A program made the position numbers and the translations under genes. Below are positions 21,194-31,610 of a stretch of 64,000 nt of DNA, piece by piece. The notes below the pieces were generated by a model. The model did not search any database and was not told the origin of the DNA. It worked only from the letters and a program-made list of their open reading frames with translations. Within the stretch, counting starts at the first letter, position 1. Each line of letters starts with the position of its first letter. The DNA is from Tricholomella constricta (Eukaryota; Basidiomycota; Agaricomycetes; Agaricales; Lyophyllaceae): positions 1-64,000 of the forward strand of contig JAACJP010000043.1 in NCBI GenBank assembly GCA_013368375.1, written 5' to 3'.

Positions 21194-22278
21194 ATGGCGC
21201 CATATTTCGAGACGGTCAAAGTAAGAGCATTCAACAAGCATGTCGAAGGCTTCACTAACCCCTTAGTTGTATAATGTATAGTCATTTGCAGATGTGTCCT
21301 TGACGGACGATGGTATCGACACCCAGGCCTTCCTTGAAGCGTCAGATGGTCTAGTTCAAATGTTTGGTGAGCAATTTTCTTCTTGATTACGCACACAGCC
21401 CCTCCAGGCAGCGAACACGAACGCAGGAATTAGAACTCACCATTATTCTTTCAAGATCTCCTTGGATCCGGCGTCTTTGGCTTCGTGCAATCAGACCTAC
21501 GGAGCAACATCGCGGTTCGTTCTTCTCATATTTCCACTCCTCAGAGGCTCATGGGGCTCGCGAATCACAGGGGGTGCGCGCTCGCTATGAATCCACTCGC
21601 GATGCATCAGCTACTGTGGAAGGGCTAGTCCGCAGTGAAGTTCCGGAAGCTCACAAACACGGAACACCATGTCTTGTCCGTCTTACGAGGTCCGTGAATA
21701 TCCTACCCCTTTCCATGTCTTCTTTTCATCGCACTCATCTTTTTTTTTCCCCAGAGGCCTCGCGTTTACCTGTCAAGCATTACAGAACATGCAGAGCGAC
21801 ACCTCTTCTGAGCTTCATATTTGTTTCAAGCGATCGTACGATACCGTCCTCCGACACCACCACTCCTTTATAATCCGCTCGGTTGTCCTTGTAAGTCCTG
21901 CCTTCTTCCTTCCGTGCATACTGGCCGTCGAGGTAGTTCTGCTCCGTAAACAGTGGCTGAGGCATGCGTACTTACTATTCCCACCTCATCTCGCCGCTGT
22001 CAAACTTTCGCACATATACCCACTTCCCCATCCTCACATATCCATCTCCTCCCTTCTAACTTCACCACCACCGATCGCTGACCCCCATATCTCTTCTTCA
22101 ACCCTCGCAGGTCGCCATCCGCGCCGTCCCACGGCGGACCGAGTTCTACGCCCGCATCGCGCAGGGGGGATCAATCGAGAAGCTCGACGCAGAGCTTGCG
22201 CGATGGCTCGTCGGTCTCGATGCGCTCGTGAAGCGGATCAGTGCGTTCCTCGCAGATGGTGGCCACGGGCGCGTTTGA
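21194..22278 (+). CDS. Glycolipid transfer protein (GLTP) domain protein, 6 exons
   Basis: Small cytosolic all-helical protein that moves glycosphingolipids between membranes; the fungal relative HET-C2 acts in incompatibility. Exons are 21194-21220, 21282-21366, 21456-21514, 21571-21689, 21755-21890 and 22111-22278, giving 197 residues, the usual family length. Recognisable parts are FETVKSFADV, DTQAFLEASDGLVQMFDLLG, SGVFGFVQSDLRSNIAGVRA, TRGLAFTCQALQNM, SYDTVLRHHHSFIIRSVV and AIRAVPRRTEFYARI. Of the residues that bind the sugar head group in well-studied GLTPs, the Asp and Asn of the DxxxN motif and the late His are present. The position of the Lys reads Gly, and the Trp of the LxWLxRGL motif reads Arg (CLVRLTRGL). 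Both depend on correct splice choice, but the surrounding frame is continuous. It may be a divergent GLTP with altered lipid choice. Confidence 0.85.
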
Positions 22279-23112
22279 GCCTTTCGCGCCGAATTTGGAT
22301 CTGCGGTTGATAGGTGTTCTATGGGGAACTTACAATGAGAGGTGAATGGGAATCACCGCGTTCGCTTTCTTAGTCGCGTGTGGCTGCGAAAGCGTTGGTG
22401 ATACGTTTCTCGTCTCTGCGCCTATCCAAGATCAGGCAGGCTAGAGGCGTTAGCAAAGACGTCGACGGCTGACGTCAACTTCGATGTTATCATCGATTTT
22501 TTCAATCCATTTTCACCGCATGAGATGTGATACTCGTGATATATAATAGGTCGCTCAATGTTGAACATGTCAGCGCTCCAGCTCGAGAAATCTGTCTTCT
22601 CTCTGAAAGTAAAGCAGCCTTTACCGCAAGATAACGCACGACATTTTGGCAGGCAGCCGTCCCAGTTCTGAGCCTTGGCTACTTAATCGGCCAAAGGCTT
22701 TGCGGACACTGACGCTTTGTTGATTAGCAGTCCGGAACAGCAGCGGAGGGTTAAGAAAATGGGCCATCACAAATGTCTCACTCACTCACAAGGACTACGT
22801 CGCCCAACTCTCTCAAGGCGACTCAGTACCCAGTACTCCGTACTCAGTACTCATTCACAAAACACAACTTAAACATCTTACCCATACCCATTCGCATTGT
22901 CCGCAACCACCACGCAGCGTGCGCTACCCCAAAACGCCATCACGGCGGCGCCGTCACTTAATGCCCTTTCTTCCGACATCCCGCGCCCTTATTGTTTCTG
23001 TTCCTTTGAAATGCTGGGCGCGCCGATTGTCGATCTTCTCAGGCACCGAGCATGTTTTGCGTGTATATAACAGTTGTACCGAGAAACTCTCTCCTGCTTG
23101 CGCATTCCTATC
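22279..23112. other. Intergenic region with a TATA box near its right end
   Basis: Contains the 3' flank of the GLTP gene and the upstream region of the next gene. Short repeats of the CAGTACTC type lie at about 22,826-22,850. A TATATAA at about 23,064-23,070 sits 43 bp before the start codon at 23,113. Confidence 0.5.
23064..23070 (+). promoter_or_regulatory. TATA box of the small membrane protein gene
   Basis: TATATAA, 43 bp upstream of the ATG at 23,113, a normal distance for a compact fungal promoter. Confidence 0.5.
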
Positions 23113-24049
23113 ATGTCGTTTCGCGAGACCTTCAGTCCGGTGGTAATTGCAACACTCCTTCTCTCCCTTAGCGCCCAAGGTGAACCTACAAACGCACAAC
23201 AAGTCATTATCGTCCGGCATCGAAACAGGGTAGCACGTACCGTCGCCGGCTGTGTCGTTGGTACGTCTCAAATTTCTCTCCACATTCATCGGTCACGACC
23301 AGGGAATCGACAGTCCCCGCTCCGTTCTCCATCCCATGAACCACATGTTCCTTCGCCCTCCATTTAATCTGCCCTGACCTACGCTCCTCCCTATAGGCAG
23401 CTTCTTCCTGCTCTTCATCGCCTTCTGCATCTTTATGATCCACCGCGACAGCCGCCGGCGTGCGCGCGCCGCCGCCCCGACTACCTCCGAGTCCCGACTC
23501 TCCGCACCACCACCAGCATCAGGCCCACGCGCGGCGCCTACCTTGCGCAGCGTCAGCGTACTTACTGTCGGGCGCCGGCCCCTCTTCAGTCCGTGGCGAG
23601 GCCGCAGGAGGGGCGGCGGGGTCACTATCGTCGTGTCGAATAGTAACAGTGGTGGTGTTGGTGGAGAGCGTGAGTTTGAAAGGGTTGCTGCGTCACTTCC
23701 ATATGACGCAAACGCAGCCCTAGCCGAAATTGAGAAGGTCAGCGATGTTGATCTGGAGAAGCAGGCGCTGCAGCAGTCGGCGGTGATGGGTGAGAATGAA
23801 AAGCAGGTGTGTGCATTACTTATTTTGTGGCGTCTCGGGGTGATGCGTCTCTCTGTTGACTTGAATCCCTTCAGGCGGCCACTTTGGATCCCGTACCGGC
23901 TACAAGTTCGAGCTCGGTACGTGACACTTTATTGATTATCGGATCGAGCAGGTGCCTGACAGTGCTTTCAGCCAATCGAGCCACCGCCGCCGGTGCACCT
24001 ATCTCCACTTTTTGAGACCCCTCCGACTTTACGCTTAAGCAAGATATGA
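23113..24049 (+). CDS. Small membrane protein of unknown function, 4 exons
   Basis: Exons 23113-23260, 23397-23806, 23875-23916 and 23972-24049 join in frame to 225 residues. The start MSFRETFSPVVIATLLLSLS looks like a signal peptide or anchor. A second hydrophobic segment, AGCVVGSFFLLFIAFCIFMI at about residues 45-65, is followed by the basic stretch HRDSRRRARAA, so the tail should be cytosolic. The tail is rich in Ser, Pro and Arg and contains a Glu-rich helix near LAEIEKVSDVDLEKQALQQS. The protein ends in a Pro-rich peptide and SKI. I do not recognise a family. Splice sites are canonical and a TATA box lies just upstream, so I think the gene is real. Confidence 0.65.
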
Positions 24050-24928
24050 CGAGGAAAATGCGTGTCTCGTGAGCGTGGTCAGTTGTGTTTTCGTAAGCAC
24101 ATGGGCCTAAGTACATCCTTGGTAGGCGCTATCTTTTCATTGGTACATACATCTCATGGGTTACCAAATCCCGGTTTAATCGCGTCGTGACTTTCATTTG
24201 CCGCAGCGCCCACCTGTCTATGGGTTTCGATCACATTCCAGAGCAGGATGGAGTATGGCGATCGAACTGAGTGCTTTTGTTGTCTCCCGTATCGTAATGC
24301 GCAGCGTCGCTGCAGAGGTCTTGGTGTCGCGGAGCTCGAGCGAATTCAGGCTTCACATCTGCGGACCCACTCTTCATTGATTTTTCCGCTCACTGCAGTA
24401 TGCACCAAGATTCATCATCCATCTGGATTTCGTCTACCACTGGCAACGGGTCTGTTTGCCGACGAGCTAAAGCAGATATCCAAGCGATGATCTAAATCGG
24501 TCGAGTTACGCAGCAGGGCCATCGCGCCAGACCTTTCAGCCGAGAGATATCACTATGTTAAAGACCAGGCTACCGATGAAGCAGACTCGAGAGGTGTTAG
24601 GATGTCATAGGATCGGAGGCGTGTTGCAGGCTTCGGAGAGTGGGATGACGTCTACAATGTCTCCCAGACATAGGATATGTCTACAGCTGGGAGCCGTGCG
24701 ACGCAAGACCGTGTTCGTCGGAACGCAGCACGGCGTTTTCACGGATGAATTGATATCTAGGCGAAAAGCGAATACGGGCATCATGGAGTCACCGGAACTG
24801 TTAGGGATTGAGGACCATTTGTCCTTGATTGGCAGTCACTCCGGTCCTCAAACGCAATGTCAACCACATCGACGGATTGCGCATGACACTAACGATTGTA
24901 TCACTCAGCCGTCATCTTCAGTATCGAG
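24050..24928. other. Intergenic region with a piece of a dispersed sequence block
   Basis: At about 24,640-24,740 lies GTGGGATGACGTCTACAATG followed by CTCCCAGACATAGGATATGT, related to blocks at about 46,855, 49,310 (reverse) and 53,460 (reverse). At 24,760-24,928 the sequence is the upstream region shared by the F-box paralogues, including GGCGAAAAGCG at about 24,760, which matches the place where the KDZ element entered next to the second paralogue. Confidence 0.55.
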
Positions 24929-26181
24929 ATGTCCTCTTCGACGCTACCACTTGAGCTAATCTATGCCATCATCGACGAGCTTTCTGGTGACAAGCCTGCT
25001 CTATCCGCGTGTTCTTTGACTTCTTCCAGTCTTCGAGGACAAGCACAGAAACACCTTTTTTCCAAGGTTGTGCTCTACCTCGATGCTATAGATCCATGGA
25101 GAGCAGATAACCTGCACGGGATTCTTTACTCTAACCCACAACTGGCATCTCTTGTAGTGTCCCTCGAAGTCCACATCAGTGAACGACCGGGACTGGAGAT
25201 CGTCATCATTCGCCATTTCTCCCTGCTGAATAGATTTCCTCGGGTACGCTCAGTCGCGTTGACATCGTCATACATAGACTTCACCCAATGGCGGGATATG
25301 CAGGATGACCTTAGGATACCATTGCTCATGCTGATCCAACAACCATCAGTGGAGACTCTCACTCTCGTATACCAAGGCTGTTTACCACCTCAAATCCTTA
25401 GCCATTGCTTGCAGCTCAAGCACCTCATCATGGAACGTTGTCGGTTGCAAGACTCGAGATATCAGCCAAGGATGTCCACCGAGATCGGACGACGTTCCCA
25501 TGGTGGCCAGCAGGGGCATCTCGAATCGTTGAGGCTGGATGCCGGTTACAGTCCTCTTTTAGCAACACTGATCCACCCATCATCTCCACTCTCCTTCTCT
25601 CGCCTCCACACGCTGTTCATATCCTCACTCCAAACTACACCCGCCAACATGCTGCAGAACATTCTGGACGCGGCATCCCTTTCGCTGGTACAGTTGTCGC
25701 TGGCATTCGACGGTGTCTTCCTCGATCCCGGTGCGTAGCATGTCATCACTTCCAAACATTCTCAACACGATCTTTATGCGCATACCTTTCTGCAGCCAAC
25801 CTCGCCAGTCGGGTAACATCTCTCCGCGCCCTCACGCACCTCAAGTATCTCCACCTGAGCTTTTCACAAGGTCAGGTGGGGCCCTTCTTAAGAATCATTA
25901 CGAGCCTCCCGCCAGCAGTTTATGGAATCAAAACACGCATCACCATCATGTATCATTTTGAAAGGGAGTGTCTCTCAGCCGCCTATCTTGAGGAGTGGAG
26001 GCTTCTGGACACCACGTTAACGGCATTGCACACTGCGGAGGTTCTGGCCCCGCTACGGTTCGTTGTGTTTTGCGATAGAAGGAACCATGGGCTGGCGGCG
26101 ATGCAGAGATTGCTGCCGGATCTCGATGCACAAGGCTGTTTGTTTGCAGAGGGGCATCCACGCCGCTCTCCCCTGCACTAG
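24929..26181 (+). CDS. F-box protein, paralogue 1 of 3, 2 exons
   Basis: Exon 1 is 24929-25730 and exon 2 is 25796-26181; the frame joins to 395 residues. The N-terminus LPLELIYAIIDELSGDKPAL is the F-box core seen in many Agaricomycete F-box proteins. Leu-rich segments with a loose repeat follow, such as PRVRSVALTSS, SVETLTLVYQG and SRLHTLFISSL, and the end reads AYLEEWRLLDTTLTALHTAE. The likely role is substrate recognition in an SCF ubiquitin ligase. The paralogue at 31,611-32,852 is in opposite orientation with the same exon layout, and a broken copy lies at 47,240-48,457. Homology extends past the stop codon to about 26,318. Confidence 0.75.
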
Positions 26182-26306
26182 ATATTTTCCCTTCCAGGCA
26201 TTACGGGTGATGCTGCTACTCATGGCCATTTGATGGTCCCATCATTTATATCGCATGTCCCGGATTCGCATCGTCATGCTGCTTCTTTCTGGTCGTGCGG
26301 CCGACC

Positions 26307-26540
26307 GGCATCATAGGTAGCAGGATGGGCATGGGGCCGGGGGAGGTGTATAACCCGTATGGTGCGGCGGGAGCGGCGGAGGTTGGGGTGGCGCGTGCAC
26401 GGAGCACGCGGGACCCGGGGGCGTTTGCGCATCGGAGTGGGTCACAGGAAGTGGCGACGCCGTTGCGTTTTCCCGGCCCGGGCACAAGTACCAGCCGTAC
26501 GACAACAACAATAATAATAATAATACCTTCACTGCAGTTG
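26307..26540 (+). pseudogene. Copied fragment of the tail of the membrane protein gene at 27.4-29.2 kb
   Basis: Reads GPGEVYNPYGAAGAAEVGVA, ARARSTRDPGAFA and a following FPGPGT and Thr-rich stretch, matching GPGEVYNPYGAAGAAGVGVA and ARARSTRDPGAFA at about 28,350-28,450. It has no start and soon loses the frame. The match begins right where homology between the two F-box 3' flanks ends, near ATAGGTAGCAGGATGGG, so this junction is a breakpoint. Confidence 0.8.
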
Positions 26541-27448
26541 GTCCACTTCAACAGGAAATGGTTCAACCCCGTAGTATCCGTCCACTTAGCCACTGCATCG
26601 AAAATTCGAAATCGAAGCAGTTTGCGGGAGCTACCGGCAGAGTTGAATTTCCCTCTCCACCATGATACACTGTAGCATGCATATTAAACTTACTCGATAC
26701 CTCACCAAGACTTCCCCACAAGGGCTCGTTGTGCGAACGCTCGTGAGCGGTGCGTCTGTGAATCGGAGAACCTAACATCGCCCAGTTCTTTCCACACGGT
26801 ACGCAACATCGCCTCCTCTGCGCTGGTTGCCACAGCCTATGACTGAGACCGACGAGCAAGCCACCCTCGAACGACGCCTCTCAACTGACAAACCCCAGCC
26901 AATGCCCACGCGTGGCCCCCACCCAACCCATCACGCTGTCCCGACAACTGTGTCTCAGAACACCGTGACAATAACGAGGCATTGCGCCACGCGCGAGCGG
27001 ACATCCATTTCTTGAGGGAGTAATGTTTTCCTTCGCCTCGACGCCTTGCTTTTAAGACGCCTTGCTTTAAAAAAAAAATATATCATTCTATGGGGGAAGT
27101 GAGTCTCTCGTCGCTTGTGATCATCAAGGTACGTACATCTGCTGCTCGCCATGTGACTCGCCTTCGAAAGCAAAAGGTCGGTCGGAGCTTGGCTGTTCTT
27201 TTTTTTCTCCAATTGCCGTCCTTTCGTATACTCAAGACACTAGATAGCCATGAATACAGCATATGGAGTACGCGTTTGGGCTCGAAGTTTTGCTGTGTTA
27301 CAAGGAAATAGAGTCGAGGAGCGTGGGGATGAGCGTCGGCTTCCACGTTTCAGAGTAGCTTACATAATGTAGTGATTTTTTCGCAAGAGCCATCTGGTTG
27401 TACTCTTTCCCGCACTGCGTCTGTGCAGATACACGCTCGTTAGCTATC
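26541..27448. other. Intergenic region
   Basis: Upstream region of the membrane protein gene at 27,449. It has an ACA/ATA triplet run at its left edge and an A run at about 27,068-27,078. No reading frame, repeat or promoter element could be supported. Confidence 0.4.
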
Positions 27449-29246
27449 ATGGCAGACATACCAAGTGAGTAACCCGCTTATCGTATCCCCTGCACCAGCT
27501 CACATCGTCTTCCCAGCCCTTACACTGCCGTACGTATCCGCTTGTTCGCTCCCAGACGACCGATCCTGACCTCTATCTACTCCCAGGACCACGACGTCAT
27601 CGCCGACGTCTACATCGACGACGACCGAGTCGACATCATCGCCTACGTCGCAGCCTCCGACAACGACGACGACGACGACCGATACATCCACCACGACGTC
27701 GGACACAACGACCACCTCGGAGACTTCCACCACCGATACCACCCAATCCACCACAGAAACCACCACATCCACACCACCCACCACCACGCAGCCCCCCATA
27801 ACCCCCACCACAACCGACACCAGCACCACCGGCGGCAACGTCATCACCACCACCTCCATCTTCACCGCAACCCCCACACTGCCCCCAGCAACCGGCACCG
27901 CCGCTCCCTCCAACAACAACAATGGGTGAGTCGTATCCCCTCCCCCTTTACCCTAACTAACACCCTCCAGCTTCTTCGACAACACCGGCGCCGTCGCAGG
28001 CGTCTTCACCGTCGTCGGTCTCGTCGCCCTCGCCCTCCTCGTCGCCTTCATCACCAACATCATCCGGCGCCGCCGCGCCAAGCGCTTCGACCGCGAGATC
28101 GCAGAGGCCGCAGCCGAAGCCGCCGCTGCCCCCGCCCCCATCTTCCTGGACGACGACGGCGCCGACGATGAGGACGATGACGGCAGGCGCTACGGCAGCA
28201 CCAACGGCGGCGGGGGCGGGGGGGTGGGCGCACCGTACTCGGACGTTTCCTCACATGGGACGTACTCCCAGGCGCCGATGAATGCGGGCTCGGGGGCGCA
28301 CGAGTCGTATGGGATGCGTGAGATGGGGATGGGGATGGGGATGGGGCCCGGGCCTGGGGAGGTGTATAACCCGTATGGTGCAGCGGGTGCGGCAGGGGTT
28401 GGGGTGGCGCGTGCACGGAGCACGCGGGACCCGGGGGCGTTTGCGAGTGGGCTGCAGGAAGGGACGACGCCGTACCCTGCGTTTGCCCGGCCCGGGCACG
28501 GGTACCAGCCGTACAACGCCAACCATAATGTCGGGAACAACAACAATAACAATGCTTATGGGGCGGGTGTTGGGTACGACCGAGGCCCGGGCAGCCCCGA
28601 GTTCGATCTCCTCGACGCTGCTGGGATGGGTGCGGGGGCTGGGGCTGGTGCGGGTGTGGGAGCGGGAATGAAACGGGGGATCTCACTTAACCATAACGCC
28701 AACTCCATTCAGAGCGCACCACCGCCGATGTACCCCACATCCACATCCGCGCACGCATACCCGTACCAGCACCCCTCCCAGGCCGAGGTGCTGCGTCAGC
28801 CGTCCCAGGCGCGTTCCGCCGAGTCCACGGCGTACTCTCATGCCCGATCCGGTTCCGGCTCTGGGACTGGGACTGGGACTGGGACGCCCCAGGTGAGAGA
28901 GGGGTATGCGACGCATTATGCTGGCGCGCCTGCACCGCAGCAGCAGCAGGAAGAGGAGGAGGAGGAGGACGCGTATGGTGGGTATGTCGGGGACGTCGGG
29001 GGCGGTGCGGTGCAGGGCCAGGGATATGCGCAGGGGCAGGGACAAGGGCAGGGATACGGACAGGGACAGGGGCAGGGGCGGGGAAGGTACGAGAGCGAGG
29101 ATGAGGAGGAGGAGGAGGAGGCGGTGCCTGCGCCGCGGGTGCTCAAGGTGCGTTTTTTATTTGTTTAATTTTTTTTTTTTTGCTTTTGTGGTCGTGGTAT
29201 TGATGGCCTTTTGTGTTTTGCTTTGGTGCAGGTCGCGAATGAGTGA
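27449..29246 (+). CDS. Ser/Thr-rich single-pass membrane protein, 5 exons
   Basis: Exons 27449-27464, 27517-27529, 27587-27925, 27971-29147 and 29232-29246 join in frame to 519 residues. After MADIPTLTLP comes about 110 residues of almost pure Thr/Ser/Pro, a likely O-mannosylated stalk. One membrane segment (GAVAGVFTVVGLVALALLVA then FITNIIRRRRAKR) follows, and then a long cytosolic tail. The tail has acidic DDDGADDEDDD, Gly/Met repeats, NPYGAAGAAGVGVARARSTR, an N run, Q and E runs, GQGQGQGYGQGQ repeats, and ends EAVPAPRVLKVANE. The layout resembles fungal wall-stress sensors and SKG6/MID2-like proteins, but I see no cysteine-rich head, so the role is inferred. Two first exons of 16 and 13 bases are unusual; they rest on canonical splice sites and a continuous frame. 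A piece of the tail is copied at 26.3 kb. Confidence 0.75.
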
Positions 29247-30780
29247 GTGCCGTTCCAAGCACAAGCACAAGCACAAGCGCATGCCGCGCATGCACATGTA
29301 CATACCCCCGTACGCGTGTGTGGATGGAGTGTGGAGTGGAGTGGAAGGGACGGACATGCGCCGCTGTTCTTTTTCTTCTCCCTCCCCCTGTCTTTACCCT
29401 CCTCCTCCCGTCCCCTCCTCTGCCCGCCACACCCAAACCCACACACCTTCTCTCACTCACTCACCTACACTCACTCTCAAACACCCACTCACTCACTCAT
29501 TCACTCACGCATATAACGCGAATGTTCTCCGTGCCGACCTCCGTCCGTGCCATATGTGCTCCCATCTGACTATTTATCTATTTATTCGCTAATGGTTATC
29601 GGCCTATCTATGCCCCTCCCTCTCCTTTCCCCTTGCCTTGCCTTGCCTTGCCTTCGTTCCTTTTCCTTTTCCTTTACCGCGACGCCTCCGAACTCCGGAC
29701 TCCGGACTCTGGAACCGACAATCCTTCCTTTCCCTTCTTGCCTTGTTGTCTTGTGGCCTTGTTGCTTCTCCCCATCTCCCATCTCCCACCTTCCTTCTCC
29801 CATCACTTACATGTCAGCTGTCATTTGTCATTTGTCATTTGTCATTTCTTATCCCGTTTCACTTGTCCCTTGTCCCTTGTCCCATGACTCCGTATCATTT
29901 ATTCTATAATTCCGTGGACCGTGGACCGTGGACCGTGGTTTCTGTGGTTTCTGTGCTTCTGTGTCTGGCTGGTATCTGTGTTCTGTGTTCCGTGTTCTGT
30001 GTTCTGTGTTCTGTGTTCTGTCGTGTGTAGATCGTGGTTGTGGTCTCTTGCGTTGGGGCTCTCGTGAGGTGGGGAGAGGAGAGGAGAAGGGAAGAGGAGG
30101 GGGCGTCTGAGTGAGTCTGATGTGGTTGGATACATGATAGACCCGCGCATGCAACGAGCAACGAGCAACAAGTACCAAGTACTGAGTGAGTAGGCTTGCG
30201 TATCTCGATAAAGTCGGAGACGCCGCCGACCCATGACGACGGATGAATCGATGACGGATGACGCGTGACGGATGACCACTTTCGTTTTGCTCTTCACTAT
30301 CGTTGGGCTTCTACAATCGCACTTGGGCTTTAGGACGTTGATGGATATAGACTCATGTCGTCTCGCGCCTCGCTGCTCGCGTGCTCGTGCTCTTTCCTGG
30401 GACAATAACTCTTGATAAACCGAAAGGCAAAAACTATGGGTATCGTGGAATTTACATGCGTGCATACGTACGGTACATATCCTGCGCCGCCAGCCATGTG
30501 CATGACGACCGAGTATCAGTGTCAATGCGGAGGTGGAGTTGTACGGCGCAATGCCACGATGCCCAGAGTCGTTAGCAGCCTGACCGTCGGCCTCTGCAAT
30601 GCAAGGGGGGCTGGGCGAGCTCAGGTCAATATTAATACATATGTGTGGTGCGCCCCCCCCCCCCCCCCCCTCCCCCCTCCTTCCTGCGTTGTCCGTTGTG
30701 GTCCTTCTAAATCGGGCTGCGAGGAAAGGAAGATGGAGACGATGAGGACTCAAGTTGGCGGAATGATATAAAAGAAACCA
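29247..30780. repeat. Simple-sequence-rich intergenic block
   Basis: Contains CACTCA repeats (29,450-29,510), CCTTG repeats near 29,635, GTCATTT repeats near 29,825, GTGGACC repeats near 29,915, CTGTGTT repeats (29,980-30,020), and a run of 19-20 C at about 30,651-30,670. Long open frames on both strands only translate these repeats. No gene is supported. Confidence 0.75.
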
Positions 30781-30799
30781 AAGAGAAAGAGAAACCAAA

Positions 30800-30912
30800 G
30801 AAAAAGAGAAGAACAAAGAAAAAGAGAAGAACAAAGAAAAAGAGAAGAACAAAGAAAAAGAGAAGAACAAAGAAAAAGAGAAGAACAAAGAAAAAGAGAA
30901 GAACAAAAAAGA
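30800..30912. repeat. Minisatellite with an 18-bp unit
   Basis: About six head-to-tail copies of an 18-base unit, GAAGAACAAAGAAAAAGA, with almost no variation. It lies in a purine-rich stretch of about 200 bases. Near-identity of units points to recent expansion. Confidence 0.85.
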
Positions 30913-31450
30913 AGAGGGGCGTAAGACATAAAAGAGTGCGTAAAAATGAAGAAGAAAAAATAAAATAAAAAAAGGATGAAAAACAGCCCCCCGGCCGCAT
31001 GTATGCATGTTTGTTCGGTCACGAAGGCGGCGTCGTACGCGTGTAATATCCTCAGCTCTGACGGGGCACGCAAGGGCGTGGGGGTCGAAACACGTACGGG
31101 GCCTCGGCGGACACACACTGGACCATGCCACGGCGTCGTGAAACGCTGATGCTCATGGTCACCGACGGGAACCTGCTGTCCGCTGTCAGCCATTCTGCGG
31201 AAATCATCGAGGGGGGGGGTGCAATAAAGAAAATGTGCAGTGTTGGTCCATTGAAATGTGAGTCGAACAGGAATAGTGTAACACCCATGCTCTTGCTCTC
31301 TGTGTGAGTCGGAGCACCAAGTGGCGGGCGACTCAACGTCTGGGTTGGTAGATTTTCAGCAGGTCTGACGACGTTCCCGGATGATGGAGGGGAGTTTTTT
31401 CAAAGCAGTTAAATACGACTTCTCATGTCGGGAATATTTCCTGGAGAGGT
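30913..31450. other. Intergenic region
   Basis: A-rich to about 30,985, then ordinary composition. No coding frame stands out. Homology with the F-box 3' flank starts at about 31,455. Confidence 0.35.
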
Positions 31451-31454
31451 GATG

Positions 31455-31610
31455 CTGCTGCCTATGATGCCGGTCGGCCGCACGGTCAGAAAGAAGCAGA
31501 ATGACGATGCGATTTCGGAACATGCGACATAAAAGATGGGGATCATCAAATGGCCATGAGTAGCAGCACCACCATTAACGCCTGGAAGGGGGAAACATCC
31601 AGGGCGGGGG
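31455..31610 (-). repeat. 3' flank shared with F-box paralogue 1 (inverted)
   Basis: Read on the minus strand this matches 26,182-26,318, including GCGGCCGACCGGCATCATAG and GGCCATTTGATG. With the genes themselves it forms inverted arms of about 1.4 kb (24.9-26.3 and 31.5-32.9 kb) around a 5-kb middle part. Confidence 0.75.

Noticed and set aside
27500..27922. Val-rich minus-strand frame
   Set aside because: Mirror of the ACC/ACG-rich coding strand of the Ser/Thr-rich membrane protein.
29899..31131. 410-codon minus-strand frame
   Set aside because: It covers simple repeats and the 18-bp minisatellite (FFSFSLFFSFSL pattern); not a protein.
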